A stretch of 64,000 nt of DNA. Origin: Symsagittifera roscoffensis. Lineage: Eukaryota; Xenacoelomorpha; Acoela; Convolutidae. This document shows, piece after piece, positions 34,461 through 49,015 of the stretch. The stretch covers positions 51,326,233 to 51,390,232 of the forward strand of contig NC_087067.1 of assembly GCF_963678635.1 (NCBI RefSeq). The letters run 5' to 3'. How positions within the stretch are numbered: position 1 is the first letter of the stretch; every line of letters starts with the position of its first letter. Under the pieces are notes generated by a model. The model did not search any database, was not told where the DNA came from, and saw nothing but the letters and a program-made list of their open reading frames with translations. The position numbers were made by a program, and so were the translations under genes.

Positions 34461-35139
34461 AATACACTCACACTTTAATCCCAATTTTCGCTCCTCCTGA
34501 AAAAACAGCTCCCAGAGAACATGCGTAAAAAGATATATTTTTTCTTGAAAAAATTAACCCGCTATTTTTAAATCGGATGATGCTCAAACTATCAGCATAG
34601 CCCCTCTACTCCATAAGCAAACGGTAACTGAGATCAAAATCAACCAATTGCAAGAAGAAAAGGACCTTTAATACTGGAGAGAAGCTACCTGAATATCAAT
34701 ATTTATATCCTTCTCTTAAAAATAAAGTGAAACTTCATTGAGGTGTAAGTAAAAAAGTGGATATTGAAAAACTGGGTGATCGAAAAAATAAGCTCAAAAG
34801 TGCAAGTAACCAAAAGTTATACACACTGTGAAAATACCAGGATAAAAATAATTGTTCCTCGAGTGATACTATTATCACTCATTGAGGAAAATGACAATTT
34901 CAATATTCTCGCTTATGGTAATCTGAACCCGGAATTTTTGGTTATCCAAGAAATTTGAGGCAAAGTCAATTCAATTCCCAGGAGACCTATTGTACAGATT
35001 TATCAATACGGATATTCTATCTTCATATTCTATTCTACTCTATCTAAAATCAATCTAATGAGAAAACGACCAAAAAAACAAAACTTAGAAATAAGATTTT
35101 CTATAAAACATATCATAACCGCACTGGAATTTAACGGGA

Positions 35140-36080
35140 AATAATCGATTATAATGGATTATGTTGGCAAAAAAATTTCACCCATATTATCGATTTTCAT
35201 GACCCATCCAACCATGAAAATGGATTTTTAGGGGATTATAATCGATTAATTTCAAATTTTAAAATCTATTATAATCAACAATTTTGACTATTTAATCAAT
35301 TTAGGCCACAAAATTTGATGAAATTCGATTTTTTTTCTGCTGAAAATTGCTTACCGCTAATTAAACTCTTGAAACATTTGGATGAGAAACTTGCATAATT
35401 TCATCAAAATGACATCAAATTGTTAAAAAATTAACGTTATGCAAAATTAGGACCCCAAAAAACATGTTCAACACTAAAAAAAACTTTAAAAAAGTTTCCC
35501 CCCACCCACACACACCAGATTTTTACCTCCCCGCTACTTCCAACCCCCCCCCCGTTTAATTGGTTTTTTCTCGAAATACGGTAGGCGAAGACCTATTTCG
35601 GGAGAGGGGAAGACCTATTTCGGGGTTAAGTGAGGGGAGAGGAGTAGTGGGCGGAGGAGGGGCATAAAGCGGGGGGGGGGGGGGGGGGAGGAGAAGGGGA
35701 GGTGGGCGAATGTCCATTTTTTATTATGGCGATGGTAAATAAATAACAGGTAAATAAATTATTAAACTGCCAAACTGAAAAAGTAAAGAAAATTAAATGT
35801 ATAAAATATTAATTGAAGAATTTAAGTTTATGAAACGTAATCCGTAGCAACTGCACTGAACAAGAAGTACAACAACTCGCAAAATTAGCAAAATTCGCCA
35901 ATGAAATCTTAAAAAATCTATTACAATCAATTATTTTACAATCAATTGTATATAATTATTTTAATATGAAAAAAAAGATGTTTGTAATACATTTTTAATG
36001 GATTCTAATCGATTACTTTCGTAATTTTATGAATAATGACTATAAAATGACATTATAATTAATTACTATCCATTAAAATT
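35140..36080. repeat. Second AATCGATTATAATGGATT element with G/C-rich centre
   Basis: Blocks of the self-complementary motif at 35140-35290 and 35920-36080 bracket a C-rich then G-rich stretch (35500-35705, with a G run of about 18). This is the same architecture as 26145-27260. In copy B the G/C-rich centre has shrunk to GGGGGAGGAGAAGGGG near 51600. Confidence 0.65.
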
Positions 36081-36544
36081 GAGTGCTGGTAAGTGTAGTA
36101 GTGTAGTATTTTATAAAAAATCTGTTTTAAATGGCTGTTAAAAAAATAACTTCAAATACACTTTCATCAGATTTTATATACAAATTCATCATTACGAGGC
36201 CAAACTGCGCATTTTGTGCCTTTTACGCAGGTTCCGCAACAAGGACAACCCTTTTGTTTTTCTTTTGTTCTTTCCTGGCCTTTGATTGTGCAGACAATTT
36301 TTTAAAATGTTAATAGACTTGTGTCTGGAATACAGGAACAAACAGATACAAAACTGTGCGCTTATTCAAGCACAGTTTGGGCTCGTAATGATTTGAAATT
36401 GTAAAACCAGATTTTTAACTCGTGGATACCTGTTATTACTTTTACCAAATAAAGCAAAACTCATAAAATTATACTCATAGTCTTTATAATAGAAGTAACA
36501 CTTTAACTTTACCAAAAGCAATAATATACATATAATAACGCTTG

Positions 36545-38106
36545 TTATTAGCTGATCGCAGTTTGAAATCAGAAAAAAGAAATAACGATAAGCGAAGCGA
36601 AGTGGCTACCTGGAAAAATGAATTGGTTGGTTGAGGCGAACCACGTTACTCATTATCTTTTTCGAAACTGCGTTTCACATCCCCAAAAACTTTTAAAAAA
36701 ACTTGCGTGCAAGTTTTTATTTTTTTCTTAAAGTTTCGGAAAGTCTCCTCATTGAAAAACAGTATCATTGACTCTATAAGCGACGTCCTTCAAAGTCTGG
36801 AAGACCACTCTTCAAAAAAATTGAGTTAAGCGAAAAATGAATCAAGGTTGAATAAACTACATTGGAAAAAGTGAAATGAATAATAGAGTGCACGGTGTTT
36901 GAAAGAGCTGGCGGCGACGTCTTTTTTTGAGGGTTAATTCACTCTTTTGTTGAGTTCAACCTTTTGAGACCTCCGATTAATTTTGAATACGGCGTACTAT
37001 TACTAACCAGTCCCTAAATAATCCATAAAATACAGGAGCGGATACAAAAATATTTAAATTCTTAAAAAAGTTATGAGTATCGTTAAATAGTTAAAAAGTA
37101 AGAAATTTTTGCTGGCAAAAAGAATTTTAAATCCTGAGGCGGCGTTCCTCCTCCCTAAACCCGATCCTACCTAAATTGTACAAACCTGGAACATAATAAG
37201 AATGGTCGGTTGCTATGCAAGTAGCACAGAATGTTCTGACCACATTCATAAAAAATTACGCAATTATTTTTTGTTCAAATTAGTGTTGCAGTTAGAATAA
37301 AAGTTAGAATGAAAGTTTCCTGAGCTAGAACAGTTATTTTAAAACTACGGGGCGCATGGGAAGGATGTTTTATTGCATTTTTTGATTTTTGATTCAATTT
37401 TTGTTGTGAGAAAAAATTGTCATTTTGTTAAAATCTCAGCTTTTAGCTATTGGGATGCTTAGAAAATAATGAAACTAGGCCTAAAAGTTTCAAAAATTTT
37501 TTTCCTGCCCAATACTTCAAAAATTATTTTTTTTCCAAGCTATTTGTGCAAAAAAAGCAATCGATTAACGGTCGATTGATTACAATTGGTCAATCAAGCT
37601 GAAGCTTCCAAAATTTATTTGATCTGTCTCAGACTTGTTTTAACCGGCGTGACCAACAAACAAGTAAATCGGTGAGTGCAATTCTGTATGATTAAAGAAA
37701 TAAGAATTTTGAAAAATTAGGGTACGTACGACTGATGTTTTGACTGTGCTCGACCTATGTTTTGACTATCTCAATTAAAATCGGTTATGTTTTGACTTTT
37801 TGCTCGACATAAAATCCCTTCTCGACCGCAGGGATTCAGTCAAAAAACTACTTTTGCTCGGTTTTCGAAGTCGGAACATAAGTGCAGCAAGCGGGTTATG
37901 AACAAAAAAATTAACACTTTTTCAAAAATCAAAAAATGTATTCCTCAATTTTGGATTTCTTTTTCTTTGAAAAATACTTGACAAGCATTTTTACGGCCAG
38001 CATTTCTCCATCCATAAAAAAATAAAACAGTTTTTTTGGCAAGCAGAAAGCTTTATAACACAAAAGGTTGTTTGAAAATCTCAAGATATGTTAGATTTTA
38101 AGATCT
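36545..38106. other. Spacer between the duplicated segments; no gene seen
   Basis: Sequence unique within the window. GTTTTGACTGTGCTCGACC-type phrases recur around 37735-37830, and GTTTTCGAAGTCGGAACA near 37860 resembles a HINE-like 5' end in minus orientation. Confidence 0.5.
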
Positions 38107-39650
38107 TTATGACATGTATTTTTTATGATATGTAATTTTTCAACTTGTGAAATTAAAATATTAGCGTTTTTTCGTGAAGCACAATTTACACTTCTTACCT
38201 GAGTCGACTCGGGTACAAAAAATCTGATAAAGGTTTTATCCAAAGAGTGGCAAGATTAAATAAAGCTTGAGGAATTTTATTCATATTAAAAAAACATGAA
38301 CAGCAGATAGTCCTAACACGGCGTCAAATACAGTAAATCTGAATAATCAATGAAATTTGAAACTGACACGAGTTTCAAATGACGTGGTTTAAAAAATCTC
38401 TTTAAATATAATATAATTTTAATTGTAAATCAGGTGCGGAGTATATTTTCCAAAAAGGGAATACTTACTTTAAGGTATTTTCACTCGACAACTTCAGGTA
38501 TTTTTTTTGATTGGGTGTGAAAAATGTGTTCATGCAAGAACTTTCAAAGTTGCGCCAGAAATTGAGTGAAAAATTGGACAAAGATTAAAATTGGATGCGC
38601 TGCAAAAAGTGGGTTTGAGCAAAACTGAAATGAGAAACACAAGTTTTACACAATGAGGGAGTTTACCTGTTTGTATATTATTGTTTATTTCCCGCACCGG
38701 ATAGAAGGAGGAAGATAGTTTATTTTTCATAAGTATGAGGAATTGGAACCAAATTTAAAATACTGTGTTTGGTAGGCGGGAGGCGCGTTTTTGGCTTCTA
38801 TTATTCACAGAAGCATTATAAGATAAAGAAGCAGAATAAAAGAAGTATTAAGTGTAAAGAAAGGTTTCATTTGTACACCAGATTCACAGTGCCATATATT
38901 CATCCACCTTCGCTTTAAGTACTTTTCAATTGCTACACTGGTATAATATTTATACAATTCTGACCATTAAATTTCATTAAATATATCGCATAGATAGGAT
39001 AACCATGCAAAATCAGGTCTAGGTGAGGTTTTTTTCTCACATAAATCCGGCAAAAAATAAAGCAGACGATTTCAAACCTGTTCAGCTATGTTATGTATCT
39101 GGCGTGGGAAATAAGCGTGAAAACAAGGAAAAATGTGTTCAGCTGAAGGATGTTCTTCTTGTTCATTTTGTTCATTTTTGTGCAGTTTTTTCTCAGGTAG
39201 CTCTTCTTTTTTGATCTTTTTTTTTTCGTTTCAGTTTATCAGTCGAAGCACTTTTAAAATGCAACTTTAACAGACAAAAGGCTTTTTAGACCACTCAAGA
39301 TACCAAAATTGACGGATTTCAAAGCTTTCTTTTTTTGAAAATTTCAACAAAATGCTGCTTTCAAAACTGTTCTGGTGGAAAACAATAAGAAAAGACGAAG
39401 ATTAAGCCTTACAAACAGTACTAAAATAGTATCTAAAAGACACATTGTTCTTCTGCATTCTTCAAAAAAAAAAATTTTAAAGTGGCCAAGGATCGAATAT
39501 GAAAAAATTTGGTAACTTAGGACACTGGCATGAATTTGGGTGGAACTTACAAATTTTTTTCTTGTTGTGAGAACTTACAAATTGTTGTGAGAACTTGCTA
39601 TGACAATTGAAAACTTCTATATAAAACTAAAACGTGGGTGACAAATTTAT

Positions 39651-40181
39651 CGGATCAATTGAGCAATCCCCCCCGTAATTACCAATTGCGCTATCAATTC
39701 CCCCCAAGCAAAAACGGCGAGACGCTTAATGAAAGCAAGTAGGTTGCTGATGTGTTCATAGCAAGCAATCAAGTGACCAACTCAAGTTCATTTTATATGA
39801 ATATTGAGAAAAATTTTGAACGACTAAAAAATCAAACTTTATTAATGTTTTTGCAATTTTTGTTTGGGCGACCATTGCCTCTCATAGAGGACCAGGATTG
39901 GTGCTATAGCTTTGTATCTGTATACCAAAAAAATGCTTTTCATTCATTTAGGACAAAAAAGTCGCTTTATGTGCCTCAGTTTTATTGATACTTTTTTCAC
40001 TCTGAATGTAATTTTTAAGCTTTGATATTGTAAAATTTTGCATTCCATATTCGTTGGAGAGCCTGGATCAAGAATTCATATCATTCAAGCTATTTTCAAG
40101 TGGTTCTTAACAAGTCTCAAGTACCTACTGAGCTATCTCCCCCCACGCAAGTATGGGGGGAGGAGATTGCTGAATTTATCC
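39651..40181. mobile_element. Inverted-repeat MITE, copy in duplication B unit 1
   Basis: Same element as 24915-25454, with shorter C and G homopolymers at its ends. It arrived by duplication, not by a new insertion. Confidence 0.7.
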
Positions 40182-41090
40182 ATTTTATACCTTGCTTTTT
40201 AGACACCCACTCAAAAGGAAACTGTGACGGAAAACTGTACTACTTCTGAGCTGGAGGCCCAATCGCTGAAAGACTCGGGAAAGGTACTGCATGTTAATAA
40301 AATATTTACATCTGTTCAGTCAAAAATATGGGCAATGGAGTAAATCAGGGGCTTCAGAAGGATGATTTTAATTTGACAAAGCGAGTTACCAAAGCGAGTT
40401 ACCAAAGCGAGTTATCTTTACAAATTATCTGCCTAATGGTTGACTTTAGTAAAGTCAAACATTGGGCAGATCTAGGGCTTTTTGCTAGAAGGAACGGTAC
40501 TCAAACGTTTTTTGAAGGTGTTTTTGATGTTTTTCAAAATACCAAAAAGATGTTTTCAAAATCTCTAATGTTGGCAAGTTTCTGCGCCGCATTCAAATTT
40601 TTCGAAATAATTTCCACAAAAAAGACAATTTGAGCTTTTTATTTGGACTTTCGAAGCAAGTGGCTGAATACTTGAGCTCGAAAAGATTTTTTTACATGCC
40701 GTTTTCAACTTTTCAGAAACCAATTTTGAAAAAAAATTTTTTTTATCATCTGAACACCACTGATGTCCTAGAATCAAAAAAACCTGTTGGCTGTTTTCGA
40801 AACTTAATAAAGATTTTGCCAATTTGTCTAATATGGGACAATTAATTTGCGATAAGTTTCGTGCTTTTAACGCGTAAGTGCCCGCAATGAGGTTCCGTGG
40901 ATGCTAATCAATTATCATGGACTTTCATGGTCTGTCTCCACAAAATTTTAAAATAATCGACCATAAAGGATTAATAATCGATTAGAAGAAACAAAAAAGT
41001 AATCAATTTTATCCATTATAATCGATTATATTGAATTATTTAGGATTTTACGGATTATAATAGATTATAAAGGAGTATAAAAGATTTTTA

Positions 41091-41155
41091 TGAGTATGAG
41101 CCTGGAGTTTCCTAAATCCCCGTTTTTATGAGTATGAGCCTGGAGTTTCCTAAAA
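41091..41155. repeat. Short tandem duplication around GAGCCTGGAGTTTCC
   Basis: ATGAGTATGAGCCTGGAGTT occurs twice about 36 bases apart here and again at 43045-43112, but the related sequence in copy A (near 26343) is single. The event therefore predates the 1,981-bp duplication and postdates the split of A and B. Confidence 0.75.
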
Positions 41156-41618
41156 GGGGGGTGTTGAGGGTAGATGAGGTGGCATAGATGGGTCGTGGAT
41201 AGATGTGGGGGTAAATGGGGGGGGACTGGTGTAAACTTTTTGGTGAGATTTAAAGTGTGAGTGATATGGTTTTGCCAAATTTAACTAAATGAGAGTAGGT
41301 TTGGAAATCGAGTAGTCTGTAAGAAATGCTCTCTATGAGTTGCATTTTAATTGGTTTATAATCGAATTGATTTTTCTAAACGCAATGGGTTATAATGGAT
41401 TATAAAATAGTATCTAAAAGACACATTGTTCTTCTGCTTTCTTCAAAAAAAAAAAATTTTAAAGTGGCCAAGGATCGAATATGAAAAAATTTGGTAACTT
41501 AGGACACTGGCATGAATTTGGGTGGAACTTACAAATTTTTTTCTCAATGTTGTTGTGAGAACTTGCTATGACAATTGAAAACTTATATATAAAACTAAAA
41601 CGTGAGTGACAAATTTAT

Positions 41619-42152
41619 CGGATCAATTGAGCAATCCCCCCCCCGTAATTACCAATTGAGCTATCAATTCCCCCCAAGCAAAAACGGCGAGACGCTTAAT
41701 GAAAGCAAGTAGGTTGCTGATGTGTTCATAGCAAGCAATCAAGTGACCAACTCAAGTTCATTTTATATGAATATTGAGAAAAATTTTGAACGACTAAAAA
41801 ATCAAAATTTATATTATTTTTTTGCAATTTTTGTTTGGGCGACCATTGCCTCTCATAGAGGACCAGGATTGGTGCTATAGTTTTGTATCTGTATACCAAA
41901 AAAATGCTTTTCATTCATTTAGGACAAAAAAGTCGCTTTATGTGTCTCAGTTTTATTGATACTTTTTTCACTCTGAATGTAATTTTTAAGCTTTGATATT
42001 GTAAAATTTTGCATTCCATATTCGTTGGAGTGCCTGGATCAAGAATTCATATCAATCAAGCTATTTTCAAGTGGTTCTTAACAAGTCTCAAGTACCTACT
42101 GAGCTATTTCCCCCCACGCAAGTATGGGGGGAGGAGATTGCTGAATTGATCC
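41619..42152. mobile_element. Inverted-repeat MITE, copy in duplication B unit 2
   Basis: Third copy of the 24915-25454 element, carried by the tandem unit. Confidence 0.7.
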
Positions 42153-43728
42153 ATTTTATACCTTGCTTTTTAGACACCCACTCAAAAGGAAACTGTGACG
42201 GAAAACTGTACTACTTTTGAGCTGGAGGCCCAATCGCTGAAAGACTCGGGAAAAGTACTGCATGTTAATAAAATATTTACATCTGTTCAGTCAAAAATAT
42301 GGGTAATGGAGTAAATCAGGGGCTTCAGAAGGATGATTTTAATTTGACAAAGCGAGTTACCAAAGCGAGTTATCTTTACAAAATATCTGCCTAATGGTTG
42401 ACTTTAGTAAAGTCAAACATTGGGCAGATCTAGGGCTTTTTGCTAGAAGGAACGGTACTCAAACGTTTTTTGAAGGTGTTTTTGATGTTTTTCAAAATAC
42501 CAAAAAGATGTTTTCAAAATCTCTAATGTTGGCAAGTTTCTGCGCCGCATTCAAATTTTTCGAAATAATTTCCACAAAAAAGACAATTTGAGTTTTTTAT
42601 TTGGACTTTCGAAGCAAGTGGCTGAATACTTGAGCTCGAAAAGATTTTTTTACATGCCGTTTTCAACTTTTCAGAAACCATTTTTGAACATAAATTTTTA
42701 TATCATCTGAACACCACTGATGTCCTAGAATCAAAAAACCTGTTGGCCGTTTTCGAAACGTAATAAAGATTTTGCCAATTTGTCTAATATGGGACAATTA
42801 ATTCGCGATAAATTTCGTGCTTTTAACGCGTAAGTGCCCGCAATGAGGTTCCGTGGATGCTAATCAATTATCATGGACTTTCATGGTCTGTCTCCACAAA
42901 ATTTTAAAATAATCGACCATAAAGGATTAATAATCGATTAGAAGAAACAAAAAAGTAATCAATTTCATCCATTATAATCGTTTATATTGAATTATTTAGG
43001 GTTTTACGGATTATAATAGATTATAAGGGAGTATAAAAAATTTTTATGAGTATGAGCCTGGAGTTTCCTAAATCCCCGTTTTTATGAGTATGAGCCTGGA
43101 GTTTCCTAAAAGGGGGGATGTTGAGGGTAGATGAGGTGGCATAGATGGGTCGTGGATAGATGTGGGGGTAAATGGGGGGGACTGGTGTAAACTTTTTGGT
43201 GAGATTCAATGTGTGAGTGATATTTAACTAAATTAAGTTTTGCCAAATTTAACTAAATGAGAGTAGGTATGGAGTCGAGTAGTCTGTAAGAAAAGCTCTC
43301 TATGAGTTGCATTTTAATTGGTTTATAATCGAATTGATTTTTCTAAACGCAATGGGTTATAATGGATTATAATCAATTGCGTAGTGTCAATGGGTAATTT
43401 TAATCGATTGTAAACCAGCTTTTTGTCAACAAAAATTGATTATGATCCATGAAACCTCACTGCGGGTGGCTTTTCATTCCGCCCAAGAATCGTTCCAAAT
43501 AGAATTAAGGCAACATATTATTTTAAATTCATACGTTACTAGACGCTCAGAGGTTTATTTGTGATTGGCATAGCGTGGGGGAGACTATTAAAAAAATAGT
43601 TTTTCTTTTTTCCTTTTTATAAAACTTTTCTAAATTGTTTTTTAAATTGACGCTTCCAAGAAACTGCTTCAAAAACGTTGAGGGAAAGTCAAAACATTCA
43701 GGTTTTCCCCTGATAAAAAACATTTTTG

Positions 43729-44103
43729 TTGTTCCGACTTTTTCAAGACAAATTACTTTTTTTAACAAGATATTTTTGAGGAAACTTAAAGATCGAAAAT
43801 TTTGCCGAATTTACTTAACGCCGGATTTATTTCGCGTTTTCAACGTCTAAGCCTTAAAAATTGATCTAAATTGAATTGACGCATGCTATTGGATCTATTT
43901 ATTACCCTGCTATATGCGGAATGTATAACTCTGTATTTTACTAAGCGTGTGAGGATGTTTTTCAGAAAAAGCCTTAAAAAATTTTTTCGAAATTTTTTCC
44001 GTTTTTGAAAATATAATTCGTATTTGTAAAACACTTGCACACCTCCACAGACCCTAAAAACAGTCTGAACATTCAAGGGTTTGCCCTGATACGAGAAGTC
44101 TTT
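43729..44103 (+). mobile_element. HINE-like element (copy B counterpart of 27555-27933)
   Basis: Starts TTGTTCCGACTTTTTC and ends CAGTCTGAACATTCAAG, CCCTGATACGAGAAGTC, preceded by the same solitary 3' end (43680-43728) as in copy A. Confidence 0.55.
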
Positions 44104-44639
44104 TTTTACATTTATTTTACGCTCTCATTTGTTTTACATTTTTTTTCAAAATTAGTTTGCGCCTCCCTTCAAACCGTATTTATTGGAGCCAAAGTCGCTT
44201 GTAGAAACGTTTTAGCGTTTTAGTTTGGGTTTCAACGCTTTTTCTTAAACATTCCCTTTTCCTTTTTTAACCAGTGCCAAAAAAAAAGAAACTTTGAGTG
44301 ACGAGGAGTCAATCTCCTCAGTGGAGTGCTAAAAAACTGAAAAAAGAGCGGCAGTGTTTTGATTTTGAGTTCAATTTTATAAAGACAGACTATGATTAGA
44401 CTCTGTTTTCAGAAGTCAGCCCTGGTAGAATCCCAAGCTGCAGATACCAATCAACCACCCGTCAACACACATCAGCCCAAAATGATTGACATAAAACTTC
44501 AATTGAACTATGAACCAATTTATATACCAAATTACTTTCCCCTTTTAACAATTAATAAAAATCATTGAAAAATAATTGAAATGAATTTTCAAAAAGTTTT
44601 CGGAAATGTTGTTAATTTTTGCAGGTCGACCAAATTTTT

Positions 44640-44905
44640 GCAGGTCGCAGACAACTTTTTGGAAAAAAACGGGCCAAGATGCGTTTTAAGCACTTTTTGG
44701 AAAATTTTGACCAAAAATCCAAAAACATATTAGCGACGAAGGCGCCTTTAGAAAAACTCTAGCGTTAGCCAGCCAAAAATGGAGGTCTGGAAATAATACC
44801 AAAGGGGGAACCTTTGAGTAGTCTGGGGGTCAAATCCCTGAGGGGAAGGCGTCCACCGATCCGCCGCCAGGGATTCGACCCACTCTAAATCAGCTCCTAG
44901 GTATA
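44640..44905 (-). mobile_element. hAT-type MITE-like element (counterpart of 28460-28720)
   Basis: Nearly identical to 28460-28720; inherited through the segmental duplication. Confidence 0.5.
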
Positions 44906-46189
44906 TCACTTTTTATTCCCTTTCTATTTGTGCTTACGTCCTCCTTTTGAAATTTGGTTGATGGTCACTGCCTCTATTTTTGTAACCACTGCGCTCTTCG
45001 TCCTGAATATCTGGTTTTTCATATTATATGAAAACAGCGTGTTGCTACTAACTGTAATCAGGTACTGCTTTTATATTCAGCTATTGGAAGATCAGATGTC
45101 ACTTGTAAATACCATTTAAAAACCTCACCGCGAAACAGTACCAGATTATTACCATACAATCTCATTTTAATTATGAACCAACTTCTATAATATATAACAG
45201 GAGAGCGTCTCTCCGCCTCTTTCACCCTGCTAACCGCCACTGCTATAAAACACAAAACACTCTACGACACGACTCATTTTTTGCTAACATGTTTTGTTGA
45301 GTTGCAGTATTCTTATCAAGTTCACTCTCCATATACCTGGGTTGACCTCCATAGTCAAAAAATGCTACTCATACAATTCCATGCATTAATTCTATGAAAA
45401 ATCACTACACATACAAATTTCATACTTTATGCTAAATTGATGTCATCGAATTTTCAAAGATAATTTTTCTTGCTTCTGCATAAAATTCGATGTTTCGTAC
45501 TTAATAAAAAAAGAAAAAATTTTTGTCCAAAAATGCCAATAATAACTTCCATGTATGGAAATTGCATGAGTAGCATTTTTTTGATGGCGGCAACAAAAAA
45601 TTGTTTTCTTATTTTGTCATAAAACTCGGTATGTCGTACAAAAAAAGAAAAACGTTTGTCAAAAAACTGCTAAACAGAAGTTCCATGTATAGAAATTGCA
45701 TGACAAGCATTTTTTTTGATTGCGACCGAATTTTTTTTTCTAATCGGCAAATCGAATTGTGTACCCAAACAAACATTTTCCAAAAAAAACTTTTGTATAC
45801 AAATTTTATTTCGTTGTGTGCATAGCGTAGTCCTGAATACACAAAACAGGCAATTTTTTTTAGTTTCTCAGAATATATTTTTTTGAAAAACGCTAAAAAC
45901 TTTTGCTTATTTTGTATGTTTTTCAATCTATGCGTTAAGCATTATATAAGAGTTTAAAAATTCAAATTTTGAAATAATCATCTTTGTTTGCAAAAGAAAA
46001 CTGTTATACATTTCAGGTCGTTTCCAATGCATTGTAAAAGCGAGACGATCAAACCTTTGGTGGCTCAAGTTTTGATTAAACTTTGGTTTGTGTCACTTGT
46101 GTTCAATCGCTAACACATCCCCAAAATTGAAAAAAAAAAATTTTGATTTTTTTTGGTTTTATGGGAAAATGCTAGGCATACAATTCCCA

Positions 46190-49015
46190 AAATTGGAAAT
46201 ATTTTTTCCATACAATTTCATATAAATCCATATGTACAGTAAATATTATGAAGTTTCTATGATAAACAAATTCGCACTTATGAAGGTTCTGTGAAATTTG
46301 GTTTCAAACTTTGTTGGTCAAAGAGGTAAAGCCTCTGGAATCCAAAGAAGTACACAATTACCAAGTATGAAGTCATATTGATAATGCACCGTTTTTAAGG
46401 GTAAGTTATTTGAGTAAGTAAACGTATATTCAGCACAGTGACGAGCGCAAAAAAAAATTGCGGTAGTTTTCGTGTGAAAATTTTTGGGTTTAACAACATC
46501 CTGTACAAATAATATGACGCAACGATACTCTCAGGAATTTTTGACTGGAGACATTCTCGGATCATTTTAAGTTTTGTTGCTCAGATTCAGCCAAAAAATC
46601 GGCCCGCAGCCAAGAAAGGCCAAAAAAGACGTTTAGGGGCTTTTTTTGAAAATTGAGTCTATCAAAATTGTTTTTCGTAGATTGTTGGTAGGATTCCTCA
46701 ATCCCAAACAAATTTCGTAAAAGGGGAAAGCCATCAGAAATAATGTCAACAAGAATCGAGAAAGTAACCCCCTTCTCGCCTCTAAATTTGATTTCATTTC
46801 AACGTTTTACTTTTTGCTTGCTATCAATACTTAGGTGGTTCGAAGTGGGCTTAGATTTATGAAAAAAACTTCTTTTTTTCTGAAATGACAGAATAAAATT
46901 TTTGAAAACTTGTTGAAGAGCATTCCGAGGTTCCAATTAACCCGAGTTGACCAAAAATGTTAGTCATACAATTTTCATATATAGAAAAATGCGAATCATA
47001 CACTTTTCATGCAATTCCATAAGTACAGAAAATTGCATGAAAAGTCTATGATTGGTGATTTTTTACATTTGAAAAAATTATTACTAGCATTTTCACATAA
47101 ACCAAAAAAGTTGATTTTCTTTTCACTTGTGACCGAAGACAAGTGACAAAAACCATGGTTTACTCAAAACTAGTCACCAAAAGTTTGATTGCCTCATACT
47201 TACAATGCATTTGAAACAATCTGGAATGTATGAGAAGTTTTTATATAAACAAGGATAGCCAATTTCTGTGCAAGTAGCACAGAATGTTCTGAGCATGTTC
47301 TTAGAAAACTACGGTAAGAAAGCTTTTTTTTCCAAATTAATGTAGTTTTTCGGCTTGATGTGATTAACGCATCTGACGTAAAAAATATATATTAGGCATT
47401 TTAAGCAGCCATACTAACATTTGGGCAAATTGGACAAAAATTTTTTGTAAAAAAAATGACTGAAGAACTAAAAAATTTTTAAAAAAATTTTTTTCCAAAA
47501 ATATTCAGTTTATTTTAAATTTTTTTGATTCCCAAAATGAAGCCAAGGAACTCCAAAAACTAATTTTAAATGGTTGAAATTAACTTGTAAAGTCATAAAA
47601 TGGACATACTTAAGCTTGTACGCCTGCTCTTTTGCTTTATTTGCTCGAACTAAAACAAAAATTTTAAAATTTCGATCCGGTTTTTCTCGACACTGGGAAA
47701 TAATTTTGGAAATTTTTAACTTGCTTCAAAACACGACTGAAAGGGCTTTTGACATAAAAATATAAATTAGGCATTTTGAACAGCCATAAGAAAACAGGCA
47801 AATCGGACAAAAATTTTTTAAACAAAAATGACTAGAAAACTAAAAACTTAAAAAAAATTTTTTTTTCAAAAATATTTAATTTTTTTTTTAATTTTGATTC
47901 CCAAAATGAAGCTAAAAAACTCCAAAAATTAATTTTAAATGCTTGAAATTTAGTTGTAGGGTCTTAAACTGGGCATATTTTAGCTTGTACGCCTGTTCGT
48001 TTGCTTTATTTGCTCGAATTAAGACAAAAATTTAGTCATTCAGTTTTCATACATAAAAATTATATTCATAGCTTTTTTCAGCTTTTTTATAGTACGATAC
48101 ACCGTATTTTATCATAAACAAGTAATTCAAAAACAGGAAAATTCTTCGAAATTTTGATGTCACCATTTCAGCAAAAGTATGAAATTTGCATGATTACTAT
48201 TTTTTCAAAGACTTAGCTTATGAAATTGTATGACTAGCATTTTTTGTCTATGGAGGTCAAAACTTTAAGACAATTTTCCGAAATCTGAACGAATTTTGAA
48301 CCTTCAGACTGCTCGGCAGCAAGTGCTTAAAAATTCTATTCTGTCATTTCATTAAAAAAAATAATTACTTTTCATAAATCTAAATCCGCTTAGAACCAAC
48401 AAATTTTTGATACCAAAAAAAAAATTAAATGCGGAAATGAAATTCAAGGGCGGGAAGGGGATCATTTTCTCGATTCTGGTTGACAGTAATTCTGATGGCT
48501 TTCCCCTTTGGTGCTTTTTACGAACGACATTTGTTTGGGGTTGACGAATCCTACAAACAACCTACGAAAAACAATTTTGAGTTTTGATAGTCTCATTTTT
48601 CAAAAAAACGCCCTCAAACGTCGTTTTCGGCCTTTCTTGGCTGTGGGCCGAACTTTTGGCGAATTTGAGCAACAAAATTTAAAATGATCGGAGAATGTCC
48701 CCAGTCAAAAATTCTTGCGAGCATCGTTGCGTCATATCATTTGTACAGGATGTTGCTAAAACCAAAAGTTTTCACACAAAAATGTTCGCAACACGTTTAG
48801 TGACTCAAAAAATTTAACCCTAAAAACGGTGCAGTATCAATACGACTTCATACTCGGTAATTGTGTATTGTTTTGGATTCCAGAGACTTTGCCTCTTTGA
48901 CCAACAAAGTTTGAACCCAAATTTCACAGAACTTTCATAAGTGGGAATTTGTTTATCATAGAAAGTTCATATTATTTACTGTACATATGGAATTATATGG
49001 AATTGTATGGCAAAA
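46190..49015. repeat. Long inverted repeat, copy B
   Basis: Arms at about 46190-46935 and 48290-49015 correspond to 30050-30800 and 32145-32890. Both copies keep the arrangement despite scattered substitutions and indels. The direct repeats of the spacer are retained. Confidence 0.75.

Larger units (their letters stand above)
23178..36544. repeat. Segmental duplication, copy A (13.4 kb)
   Basis: Starts TTATGACATG and ends TATAATAACGCTTG, as copy B (38107-52464) does. Long blocks are nearly identical, for example 24304-24495 against 39023-39214 with one visible base difference. Against B it has about 205 extra bases near 23590-23795, a much larger G-rich minisatellite (26590-27000) and about 220 extra bases near 35480-35700. 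It holds no recognised host gene. Confidence 0.9.
39422..43383. repeat. Two tandem copies of a 1,981-bp unit
   Basis: Unit 1 is 39422-41402 and unit 2 41403-43383. Both begin TAAAATAGTATCTAAAAG. Unit 1 breaks off at GGATTATAA inside the AATCGATTATAATGGATT repeat, so the join has only a few bases of homology. Copy A has a single unit. Each unit carries one copy of the 530-540 bp inverted-repeat MITE. Confidence 0.9.
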
